Below, piece after piece: positions 10,746 through 21,375 of a stretch of 64,000 bases of DNA (its first letter is position 1; every line of letters starts with the position of its first letter). The DNA is from Oscheius sp. JU75 (Eukaryota; Nematoda; Chromadorea; Rhabditida; Rhabditidae). Under the pieces are notes generated by a model. It saw only the letters and a list, made by a program, of their open reading frames with translations, was not told the DNA's origin and ran no database searches. The DNA lies in contig JASJZC010000004.1 in the NCBI GenBank assembly GCA_037178855.1, positions 5,456,001 to 5,520,000 on the forward strand, written 5' to 3'. Position numbers and translations under genes: made by a program.

Positions 10746-13700
10746 CTGGAGCAAGTACCTCGCATGGGGTGGGAACATTTTTGACAGAGAGGAAATGATT
10801 TTTAGAATCACTCGAAGAGTAAGGAGCATGGCTCGATTCGACTGTACTCTTCGGATTCGGAGAGGAGTACTGTGGTCACACTGACTCTTCAAACAACAGC
10901 TGGTCAGATTGCTGAGAATTATAAGGTCGACTCGCTGTATGTTCAGACAGGGAATTTTCATATCAGGTAAGTTTTTGTCTTGTTTCTCTCCAACCAGCCA
11001 AATGCTTTGGCTCCAGTTCCCATTCTTTTGAACAGGAAGCTTGTTTTATTTTTGACTCTTGACTTATATGTACTTCGACTGTTGTTTCTGCCGTTGTTAT
11101 GCACTCTTAAATTGTCTTTAGAGTAACTCTCTCCGTTTGTTTTACATTTTAGAGTTGACTAATCCGGACTCACATCCAGCACCTATTGTCACTGTTCACT
11201 TTCAAGTATGTTATATAATATGTTAGCCTAGAGTTTCGAATTTACTGTTTTATCATTTAAATGACATGTATTCTTCTTTCATTCTCACTGCCATTCTCTC
11301 AGTTTAGTTCGAGGTCCATCAACTGCACACTCAAAACTACCATGACGGTAGACAAACTGTCACTGACCGACTCTTCCACAAGCTGTTTTCTAATGACTTC
11401 TTGTCCTGTTCCCATGTCTCTTCGTAACTCTCAACTCTCTAAGATTTCACCCGGTTTTACTAGGCTTAGGCTTTTTTTTTTAATAAATCGTACAGTTTTG
11501 ACAATTGATTCAAACACCTGAACCTTTTCCATCTAGTTTGTGAAGTCACCACTAGCCTCCTCCTCTTTTCAACCTCTAATTACTCGCGTGTTTGTCCTAC
11601 ACCAAGGCCAGTCTCCCAGCGGATAGTAATTAGACTAGAATCGGGCCTCGCGAAAAACTGACAAGATTCTAGGTCCCAATTGACGAGCTTAATTGCTAGC
11701 TTTTTCAGGCAATTGTCACCCGAAGCGAGACCTCTGGAAGTGTATGCCTCCTTCATCGGAAGCATCGGCTTCGACATGGAAAGTATCCGAAACTTCTCGT
11801 CACAGGAGATTATGAAGAACATCATTGCGTTCTATTTGGGTTCGTTTTGAAAAAAATGCGTGTGAGCACGAAAATGTTCTATGCAGTACAGTACCAAAAG
11901 GACCGGTAAACTACAAAAAGAATTATTTTTCGGGGGTCGGAATTTTATTAAGAGACATTTTTGTAGGCAGACCAACATTCTCTCCCACTAACGGTCCCCG
12001 AACTGAAGTTACCATAGCAGAATGTGATGTCCGAAGAGGACGCTTCGTCCACAAGTGGACTCGATCGCGATGTATACTGTGCAACGGCGGGATAAGGATT
12101 ATGAGAGGGACAGAAGAGCGAGAGATCATAACTCTTGGGAATAAGAGAGTCGACATCCAGGAGTCGAGAAGAGGAAGGTGTTTGAGGATACAAGATGCCA
12201 ATTGCCTGACATTGATTCTGTTTGAAGACGAGGAAACGCTGTACCAGTGGCTCTACCAATGTCAACAGGTGAGGAGAGAGTGACAGTGACAGTGACAGCG
12301 ATTTTTTTTCCAGAATGTCCAGTCCACCAGTTGTGATCTGAGTGACCGGCGCTTGACCCTTTTGCCAGAGACCCTATTCAACTCCTGTGACGCTGTGAGG
12401 AAGCTCAATCTGAGGAGGAACTCCCTCTCGTTCAGGAAGACAGATGTGAGTAGTTCTTCAAGATTAATTGTATTCTATTCCAGGCTCATCCGATGCTCGG
12501 ATACCTCGAAGACCTCTACCGATTGCGGAACTTGATAACTTTGGATCTCTCCTACAACAATCTGACAGAGTTCCCGTTGTCTGCCACAGATCTACCGTTC
12601 CTTGAAAGCTTGAATCTGTCTTCGAATAGACTTGATGTGCTGCCAGGTGACATTGGGAAGCTGAAAAGGTTGGAGCATACTTGTTATTTTTCATGGTTTC
12701 CTAGGATGTTAACTTTGGACATTTCGAACAACCGACTGTCAGTCCTTCCCAACCAACTGGTTGAGTGCGTGTCTCTTCGGTCAATCAGCCTAGCGTTCAA
12801 CAAGTTCACAACGGTACATACCTTTTTCTCTGCCTCTCTGCTTCTGTTTCTGTCTCGTGTTTCTCTGCCACTTTTCATGTTCCTCCTTGGACACTGTACG
12901 ATCGCAAACTTAACCAGTCAAACGAGCCAGCAACCGAGCCAAGCCTGATCAGGCCAGGATAGGTTGCTGATCAAAGGCGCGCTGTTTACGAATCTGGCCA
13001 ACGCGAACATTTCGGCCTGGTTTGCGATACGTGGTCCAGCAGTAGTCACTCATAAATACCAGGGCGTACCTAAAATACCTAGTATAGATTAGAATGGTAA
13101 CTAGAAGATGTCGTCCAAGGCGAGTCTACTATCCATCAAGAGACAGAAGGAGCTCAAGACTGGTAGCCTAGCCATGCCAATAGACAGAGTTCAACAAAGA
13201 AAGAAAAAGGACAAGTAGTACCTACATCTTATTTAAAGTCGGATCTACTTCGACGAACTGGAGACGATGTTGAAGAGCTTCAAGTAACTTCCACAACCTT
13301 CAGATCCAATCGAGTAGAGCATCTGAACAAGAAGGTCGACAAGGAGGGTTGGTCTCCAGGATCGACTAGAAGAGATGCCAAAGTCTTAAAGGGCAAGAGG
13401 ACCTGTTGGAATATCAAAGAGAACAAGAACAAAGCACCGAACACTTTATTAGTACTCGCTCTTGAAGTGTCCCTTCGAGTCGCGGACGTCCGGCACTCTC
13501 TGGCCTTTTTCGATTTCCTTTGTAGTCTCTAGTTTGCCTAATTAGAGCTACTTTTGCAACAAAAGTTTGTTTGTTTGCAGTAACTAGAAAGGTTTCTTGA
13601 TTGGAGATTAGGTTGACAGAACTTGGCAAGGTCCGAATAAACTACCAGCTGGAACGAGCCTCCGTCTGCGCTTTTGTTGCAACTGAAGTAAACTACTCGT

Positions 13701-16700
13701 CTTCTGTCTACCTATCTCTCCGTCACTCTGTCTCTCTCCCACAGTCCCAAAGCCCCCGTCTTTCTGTCTTTGCCTATGTATCATGCTTCTCATTTTTCAG
13801 ATCCCTCTGGTTCTCACCCGTCTAGACATGGTCACCTCATGGCAGTTGGCTGGAAATTACATCGTGACTGTTGACTGTTATGGCTCCGGACTCGAGCATC
13901 TTCAAAAAGTAAGAGTACATAGTATCAAAGTAAAGAAAATTCAGATTGACCTCCGGCGGAATAATCTGGAAGCAACCTTTAGGCTACCTGTTGGCAGCTA
14001 CGAGCAGCTGTTTCACATCGACCTCCGAGACAATCAGCGACTTTCCATCGTCTACTTGACCAACACCCCAGCCCTTCGAGTCGTCCTCTGTTCCAGACTC
14101 CAACTGACTTCGATTCATCTTAATGGACAGTCTTTGACTCATCTCTTTGTCGATCATAACCGTGAGTTTCTTCTGATTCTGTTACAATCTCTTTCCAGTG
14201 CTTGACTCTCTCGTCGTGATGCCAATCCCGGCTAAACTCCAGGTCTTGGACGTCTCTCACAATCTGTTCGACTCTCTCCCTGAGTGGATCTGTGACTTGG
14301 AGTCTCTCACAGCTGTCCGAGCTAATCACAATAGGATTATATCACTTCCTTCGAGGTAAGAGAGACAGAGAGTAAAATTCAAGCTTCTAGGATCTTCTGT
14401 CTACCGTCTCTTCGGCTCCTGTGTCTCTTCAACAACGAACTGTCCTCTCTCCCTTCCACTTTCGAGGACTCTGCATTGGAGACTCTACTGGTCCAGAACA
14501 ATTGTCTTCAAGAGCTGCCGGGAGATCTTTTCAAAGCACTATCAAGGTTAATGATAGATTTTGACATAGAGCAGAGGCAGAGAGGACTGCGACTGATAGT
14601 GAGGGTTTTCTTTCGCGTAAATCTTAAAATTTTCATTGCATGTTCGGTGTCATTTTGAAGCTCTAAACATGAAGAAGACAATGCAAAAACCTTCGAGGGC
14701 AGAGCGCCTCGTGAGAGCGATTTGGAATTTTCCGTGGCGCCTAAATCCTTATTTTTTACGCACCCCGTTCGACACGCCGTTCAACCTTTCATCTTACACT
14801 CTACACTCTCTCTTTTACTAAAGCCCAACGGGGTGTGTGTATCTGTGTTTGTGTGTGGGTGTGTGTTTGTATGTTTTGTTGTGTTTGTGGCCTATGTAGG
14901 TTTGGACACACAATAGCGAGATTTTATTTATTGTAAAGTATCATTTTGTAGAGAATTTTGAGCTGAGTAAGAATATACAGTAATGTTATGGGTATCCCTA
15001 CTCCGAACAAAGTTACGGAGCTTCAAAGTCTTTGCGCCGAAGTTAATGTATTGCTAAGAGGCGCCGTAGCCGACAGCACGCGCACACTATGCGTCTCGGG
15101 TTCGTGTCCGCGCCTAGGCAAATCGTTCCCTTCTATCGGTTTGAGGCCAGAAAGATGTCATTTTGTAGCGTTTCATGAGCTTAGAAAAAGTATGTAGTAA
15201 TCTCAGCATAAACTTGTATGGGAGTAGACTTTTTTTTTTCAAAGAGGCATATAGTCCTACATTCAAGCTTGAAACGGCGGAGCCGTCGAAAACGGCTGGT
15301 TATTCTTCCAAAGTTCCAGACTCCGCCAACTGAACGTCTCCTTCAACGAGCTGAAGACCCTGCCATTCCCTAGTCCAAATGCCGATTGGAACAAACTGCA
15401 AGTCTTGAGAGCTGCGCATAACCAACTGGATGAGACTGTCATTCCACAGATTGTCCTTTTGAAGAGGCTAAAAGTCCTGGATCTCTCCAGCAATAAGCTG
15501 AGGTACTTTGACGACAGGTTTGTACTCTCTATCTTTTAAAAATCAAAGTTTCTAGTGCCCTGAACACACTGACGCTCTTGGAAGACCTGAACATCAGCAG
15601 CAATCGGGTCACGTCTGTTTCTTCTGCTGTCCCTCAACTGCCGGCGTTGACCCACTTTAGAGCCCATTCAAATACGATTCAAAACATGCCGGAACTCAGT
15701 CAGAGTCTGTCTGTTCAGGTAGCACAGAGACAGTGTCACAGAGACACTTATTCCAGTTGGTCGACCTGTCCAGTAACCAGATCTCTTTCTTCCCTCCGTC
15801 AATGGCTTCTGCTCCTGCCTTAAAGAGTTTGGATGTGTCTTGCAATCCTCTGATACAGATTGACTCGGGAACTATCAGGTGAGCGACACAAACAGAGAGA
15901 CAATCCCACCATTCCAGTAGAAGCAGACGGAAACCAGTATCAGTAGTCGACGTTAGTCTTTCAACTAACAAGCTCCAATACGGGTTCAGTGAAACTACAG
16001 GTAACAGAAGCCGGTTAGTCTCCATTTCACTCATATTTTTCTCATTTCAGGCTATACATACGTCGCGTTTGCAAGAAGTCTGTCTTTGGTCTTGTGGACG
16101 GTGGATCAAACTACGATCTACCCAAAAGTATTATGAACATGGTCAACAAACAGATCGAGGAGATGGAAGAGATCGATTTGAAGAAAATATTCGTCTCCTC
16201 TCATTTGAATCTGGGAGAGAGCGGACAACAGCTGGGAGCAGGTGAGTGTCAGTAAACAGTGACAGTGTCTACTTTCAGGTCTTCTCTTGACCCAGGTCCA
16301 GTCCAACCGCTTGACTCTGGTGTCCAGTGGGACTATTGGAGTAGCCGTCTTGACTAAAGGGAACATATCCCAGCTGGACACAGGTGGTCTTCTCGACGAG
16401 GATGACTATATAACCTTACGGAAGAATGGTCTCTGGCTAGATGAGGTATCTCTCTATGAATTCTGTCGCACAGACTCCTTTCAGAACAATCTCATCAACG
16501 GAGTCACATCCTGTTCTCGTCAGCTGGGAATGTACCATCTTCACCCGACTGTAGCTCCGAATCCAGTGGTCATTGATGGGTCGATTGAGGGAATAGACAC
16601 AATCATCATCGCCTCAAAGAGTCTCTGGGAACATTTGAACCAGTCGGATATTTCAAGGATCGCTAATAGTACAATGAATCCACAGGTGGCTTCCAAGAGA

Positions 16701-17671
16701 CTGCAGGTTTGATTCATTTTTTGCGGCCAAACTTGGATTTTAAGGACGCTGTTCAAAGTTGTGACTACTTGGGAAACTCTAGTATCATTGTGATCAAACT
16801 ACCTAAACCGGAAGTCAAATTTGACAGTAGTCCAGTTTCGAAGCATAACTCTATCAACAGCTTGCAGGTAAGTGCACTGTCACTGTCTCTCTGTCCTCTG
16901 ACTCTCACCGACTTCCAGAAACCTCTCCAAGTGGCAGTTCCTGCAGAAACTTTCCACCAGACTTCCTCTACCTCCAAAGAAGAGTCTAAAATCCAAATCG
17001 AAGAGACTTTGGACAGGTTATCATCGCTAGCCGCCTAAAACCTCTACATTTTAGAGAAGCAGACAAAGTAGACAAAGACTACGCAGACGAAGGCTATCTG
17101 ACCGGCCGACAGCTCTATGGCAAGATTCTGGCTGATGAGATCGGGCATCGGTCTCCCAGTTCCCTGTCTGGAGCTCCGCCAGACCCGTCTTCAGATCATG
17201 AAGCTGTTCCAGATCTTCCAGAACAACCAACACCCACTCGGTCAACTTCTCATCCTCCCTCATATCAGGAGTTCAAAGAGAGCCAAAAATATGCCTTGGG
17301 GTATGCTAGGAGTGACGAGGGGCATTATAACGTATCGGAAAATGCTAGAAGAATGGAAGAGAAGACGTTTTCCCCCTCTCTAGTGATTCCTCCCAGCTCA
17401 CAGACCAATATCTCACCTTCTCGACCTCTCGGGATCATTCGGGAAGTTTCCGAGTCGACTACGACAGAGCTGGCGATGAATGAACCTACCAGTTTCAGTT
17501 TTCTTTCAATCGAACAGGTAATTCTTTCACTTCTCTTGAGTTTTGCTTCAGAAACCGACCCTCCTCACACCAATGGAGGAGGCACTCTCTTCACGATATC
17601 GCTTTGAATATGCTCGAAGCAGCATCCAGGAGAATCTCAAACTTTCGCGATCCTCTTCCCTTGATCTCTAG
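10746..17671 (+). CDS. PHLPP-type PH domain, leucine-rich repeat protein phosphatase
   Basis: Domain order matches PHLPP. A Ras-association-like region has exon 10806-10966 (SIRLYSSDSERSTVVTLTLQ), a short exon near 11155-11206, and 11709-11839 with LEVYASFIGSIGFD. A PH domain (about 11968-12270) follows. Leucine-rich repeats run from 12315 to 15880 (LITLDLSYNNLTEFP, LESLNLSSNRLDVLP and many more). A PP2C-type domain occupies about 15900-16860, with LVDGGSNYDLP aligned to the FDGDRNEELP site of human PHLPP and GVTSCSRQLG to GVTCCTRMLG. A low-complexity tail ends at TAG 17669-17671. In the family this phosphatase removes the hydrophobic-motif phosphate from AKT and PKC at membranes. Only part of the PP2C metal-ligand set is visible, so activity should be treated as uncertain. 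Several introns are long (12822-13800, 14549-15308) and hold repeats. The extreme N-terminus is unresolved. Confidence 0.9.
11387..11984 (+). repeat. Source copy of the segmental duplication (PHLPP intron-exon block)
   Basis: This is the parental position of the block copied to 4615-5209. Here the exon and splice sites are continuous with functional PHLPP exons on both sides. The high similarity of both introns and exon indicates recent DNA-level copying rather than retroposition. Confidence 0.9.
14830..14905. repeat. GT-rich microsatellite in a PHLPP intron
   Basis: Degenerate GTGTGTGTATCTGTGTTTGTG runs continue to about 14890. No coding potential is seen. Confidence 0.8.
15270..15300 (+). 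repeat. Hairpin related to the Helitron-like 3' end at 32.6 kb
   Basis: ACGGCGGAGCCGTCG followed by AAAACGGCTGGT forms the hairpin AGCCGT/ACGGCT. It matches, in order and spacing, the terminal hairpin of the element at 32433-32639. No CTRR terminus follows here. It sits directly before the splice acceptor of a PHLPP LRR exon. A decayed relative is inferred. Confidence 0.5.
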
Positions 17672-18164
17672 AAATGAACATCTATTTTAAAATGTCCTCG
17701 CGTCTCTGTTTGAAGCCAATATTGCCAATTAGACACTAATTGTTTGCAAGTCAAGCCAAATCGAGTCAGTTCAAGAAGTAGCTAGCTTCGTTGGGAAGAC
17801 GTTGCTTCTGTCACGGTACTTCGGTTGGAGGGAATGCGGACAGGTTGAAGTGGGAGGAAAGGGTCACGACAGTTGGACAGAAGGAAGTAGAAATCGAGCA
17901 GTTTTGGAAGAATCGGATTATTACTGGCATCGAGGGGCGATAGTACTACTTGTCTTCAAAAAAGTTAGAGAAAGACAAGAGTTAAATTCACTTTATTACA
18001 ACAATACACACTATTCAGAGTGGGCAACAATATGACAAATTACTATTGGCAAGTTGAACAAAGAGATATTTTCAGATGAAAATATCCTAGGTATGTAAAA
18101 CGTTGGAAGGGGGTTTGGTAAACAATAAATAAGAACTTGGGATAAACCAGTATTGAAAAGTTTG
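17672..18164. other. Intergenic spacer between convergent PHLPP and STAR genes
   Basis: About 490 bp hold the two 3' untranslated regions. Short ORFs here show no recognisable protein. No repeat or RNA gene is seen. Confidence 0.6.
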
Positions 18165-19187
18165 TTAAAAGAGGGAGGTGAAGGGCTCGTTGGAGGAGGC
18201 GGAAAGGAGCGGGAGCAGTGTCTTGCTGGGCTCTCTCGGCGAGTTCGAGGCACTTCCCTGACGATGATACGGCCTGTAGGTGCCGTTGATGATGGCCAAC
18301 TCCATAAGCTGCTTCCTCTTCAAGTCGTCTGTACCGTCGGGCTATAAATCAACGCTGAAATCAAGTCCGAATCAAAGCTACCGTAGGAACAAGGAGACGA
18401 CCAATGTGGGTCATGGCGGAGGAGAGCTTGAGCTGGCAGCGATTCTCGGCGTCCTCGCATTGGATGAGGACGTGCAGGTCGTCCTCTAGATGCTCCCAGT
18501 TAGGGCGACCGCGATGGGCATCTTCCTGAAATGTGTTGAGAGAATCAGATACATATAGCTGAATATGAATTCTTACCTTGCGCTTGTCCTTCATTGATCC
18601 CCGGCCACGGACCATGATTCGGCAGCCAGTCTCCTGCTCCAGCTGCTTGGCGGTCATTCCGCGCGGCCCAAGGATGCGTCCCACGAAATTGTACTCAGGG
18701 AACTCGCGAACCGGAATGTAGAGCTTCTCCGTGATGTTGACGAGCGGTCCATCCGGCTCGGGCAGTTCGATGTCGAAGCCGGTGAAGTCGTTCTGGAAGA
18801 GGGCATCGCGGACGCGGGCAACCTCTATCTCGATGAGGCGTTCGAGGCTTCCGAACATTTTGGGGAAAAGGGCGGACAGCTGCTTCTGTTCCTTGACGAG
18901 CTGCGTCAGATACTGGAGAGAGAAGAGATCCGGCGCATCCAGGGCTCCGGGAGACGGAGATGGGGCCGACAGCGACATGCGGCCTGAAGATAAAATTTAG
19001 AAACGGAATAGGAAAAAAACTCACGATTGCTGTGGTCGCTCGAGCTGTTCCAGCTGTTGTTGCGCGTCAGGCCCGGGTAGACGTCGCCATCGGGAGCCTG
19101 CGGCGTGCTGTAGTATCCACGGATTGGCGAACCAGGTAAGTAGAGCGATTCCATTTGGGCAGTCAGCGATTCAAGTTGGGCTGCCAT
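18165..19187 (-). CDS. STAR-family KH RNA-binding protein (Quaking/ASD-2 type)
   Basis: Four exons (19187-19025, 18983-18577, 18525-18382, 18341-18165) join in frame to 296 codons plus stop. The QUA1 dimerisation region (YLTQLVKEQKQLSALFP) is followed by a maxi-KH domain. That contains FVGRILGPRGMTAKQLE with the GPRG loop, TGCRIMVRGRGSMKDK, and RPNWEHLEDDLHVLI. A QUA2 region (LKRKQLMELAIINGTYRP) follows, then a short Ser/Pro-rich tail. Residue order and spacing match Quaking and C. elegans ASD-2, with GLD-1 more distant. Such proteins bind bipartite UAAY-containing RNA elements and control alternative splicing and mRNA stability. Length is close to Quaking (about 320-340). The gene is divergent from the F-box-like gene at 19707. 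Confidence 0.93.
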
Positions 19188-19706
19188 CTAGATAAGCAAC
19201 TGAAAGCCTCAACACGTTACAAGGTAAGCGGGTAGAGGAAAAAAAACGGAGCAAAACTGCGAATAGGGACCGCTTGTGTAAGTTGCCAAGAAAGTAGAGG
19301 GTAAAAAGAGTGGCAGGGTTCCTAATTTTATCAAAATATAATCCAACGGTCCATTGACACTTTCTCGATGCTTCCGCAAACGTTATTCAAGGGAAAGGTC
19401 AAGAACAAACTGCGAAAATGGAGAAAGCCGGACCGAGAAAGAGATCAATTGATCGACCGATTTTTCCCGCCAAAGTTAAAAAACAGTACTTGTTTGCCGC
19501 TAAATTCCGCGGATGAGCACTAACTGGGTTTCTTCCATAATTGTAGGTCAGCTTTTTTCCCGTTTCTTCTTTTTTTTGGTGTTATTTAATGGTTTTGTAC
19601 TGAAAGAACACTGCAGTTAACTCCCGAAGGTGAGCCACTGGTGAAATAGATATCTCTCTCACCCTTGTTAGCGATGGCATCATGAAACGGTTTACAGCTT
19701 TCCAAA
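19188..19706. promoter_or_regulatory. Divergent intergenic region between the STAR and F-box-like genes
   Basis: This 519-bp stretch should contain both promoters. A TTTACAG acceptor just before 19707 fits spliced-leader addition for the plus-strand gene. I see no clear TATA box or other named element. Confidence 0.5.
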
Positions 19707-21375
19707 ATGGATAATGTGGACATCGATGTCCACGGATATGAAGCTGCTCCAAAGATCATAACTGGCGACCTGCTGAAAGCCCTTCGTGTGGATGAAACGG
19801 AAGTAGAGGTTAGTTTTTCCTGCCGTTATGTGAAATGTTGATACTATCCAGTCTCCATCAGAAGATGTGATATATCTCCATTTCAGGATTCCGACGTGGA
19901 CGATCCGTACAATCCAGCCAACGAATCGACGGTTCTCAACAGGCTGCCGGACGAAGTCTTCGCGGCAATCGCCAAATTCATGAGTTTTGCCTTTTCTTTC
20001 TGTAGCCAGTTGTGCTTATTGTTGTCGTGTCAATTCCATTGCTTGTCATTCCAGATGGACCCGACGAGCTACTTCAACACCAAAGCCATTTGCCAAGTCC
20101 TCAAGTGGAAGTGTGAGCGCGTCGAGCGTGACCTCATCTTTCCCATTCACTCAGTAATTCTCAAGGTACGCCGCTGCTCGTCTTCTAGCTTAAACAAGAC
20201 CTGTTCAGAAAGATGGTGCTCTGGAAGTCATCTGCGTCGAGGCCAAGGACGAGAAGATCTACGACAAGTTGCCAGGGACTCGGTTTGGGCTGACGATCGA
20301 CTCCTTCAACTGCGAGAGCGGCCCGCTAGACGACAAGCTTCTCGATAAAGTTGAAGCGCTCCTGCATCGCAGACGAGTCACCATCGATGCCCTCACCACC
20401 CTGAAGATTACCTGCAGCCTCGAAAAGTTCAAGACTTTTAGTCAGGTGCCTATTTTGTCCTTGAGATCTGTTCAACACACTGCTGCAGAAACATGCCATA
20501 AAAAGGTTCCGCCTCGGCGGCGAGGTTCCAGAGACATTCTTGGACTTTATGCAGGACAAGATCGCCTGTATGTGTGGAGAGGACGATTTTTCTCAGAAGC
20601 TCCCAGGCGGTATGGACTACTTCCTCAAGTCACCGATTACCTGTGGCGACTTCACCTTCCCTCCACAAAAGCCGTTTACTGTCGACAATTGTCGTCAGCT
20701 GATTGAGGTAGGTCCTTTTTTCCTTGTTACGAATATACCGGGGATCGAACCTGACATTTCTGGCTCGTAATCAAAGTGCGTGCCGATTTACGCCATGCGT
20801 CCAATAGAATTTCCTCTAGTAGCGCAGTCGGTGGGCGCTCTGACTATGAAGTAGAACGTCACGGGTTCAATCCTTTCAACTTGACAAGCCTGCCCAGTGA
20901 AAGTTTCAACTTTAGCTTTTTTTCTCTTACCTTATTTCTAGGCATTAAATGCTGGTCGAATTCTCGGACATATCTTCTTCAGTGTCCACAACATCAGCAA
21001 TTACGACGACATCTTCACGGGCATGGTCACCCTCAACTTCGACAAAGACCGCGATTACGGCAAAGAGTTGGCCGAAATTACGACGCGTCCTCTCGTCTTC
21101 CGCAGTAGTGTGGATTTTGTTTCCGTTGGTATGTAGTCATCCTTTTATCCCATTTGCAACAAGATGTTGTAGTTGCCACCGAAGGCGACAAGATGTATCT
21201 GCTGGACGGAGAGTTCGATAACAAATTTTTCGTACTTCTATCTTACAACGTCGATGACATTCGAAATTTCTACGGATTCGATCAAGATTATGCTGATACG
21301 GAGTTGAACGAAAATGAGGATCTAGACGAGGACGATGAGGAATATGAAGACGCTGAGGATAGCGAAAACGACTAG
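19707..21375 (+). CDS. Unrecognised protein with F-box-like N-terminus and acidic C-terminus
   Basis: The ATG at 19707 follows TTTACAGCTTTCCAAA, a likely spliced-leader site. Exon 1 ends at 19808 and exon 2 starts at 19887. LNRLPDEVFAAIAKFM (about 19935-19985) resembles the first helix of an F-box. The central region (KKDGALEVICVEAKDEKIYD, then CGDFTFPPQKPFTVDN) has no family I recognise. The last exon ends in a run of Glu/Asp (EDLDEDDEEYEDAEDSEND region) at TAG 21373-21375. The boundary near 19983-20055 is ambiguous, because no splice pair keeps frame and the unspliced ORF is open through it. The intron at 20709-20940 holds two tRNA-like sequences. A substrate-adaptor role is only a guess from the F-box-like helix. 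Confidence 0.75.
20729..20801 (-). repeat. tRNA-like sequence (SINE head or tRNA relic), minus strand
   Basis: On the minus strand TGGCGTAAATCGGC resembles the RNA polymerase III A box, and GGTTCGATCCC is a perfect B box about 30 nt later. The cloverleaf is imperfect, so a tRNA-derived SINE or tRNA relic is more likely than a working tRNA. Confidence 0.55.
20811..20875 (+). repeat. tRNA-like sequence (SINE head or tRNA relic), plus strand
   Basis: TAGCGCAGTCGGTGGGCGC (A box) and GGGTTCAATCC (B box) flank CTGACTATGAAGTAG, which looks like an anticodon arm. Pairing of that arm is poor and the 3' acceptor strand does not match the 5' one. It lies in the same intron as, and opposite to, the tRNA-like sequence at 20729-20801. 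Confidence 0.6.

Noticed and set aside
14990-15200. Possible left end of a Helitron in the PHLPP intron
   Set aside because: Only a weak TC start near 14998; no confirmed match to the 32.4-kb element apart from the distal hairpin.
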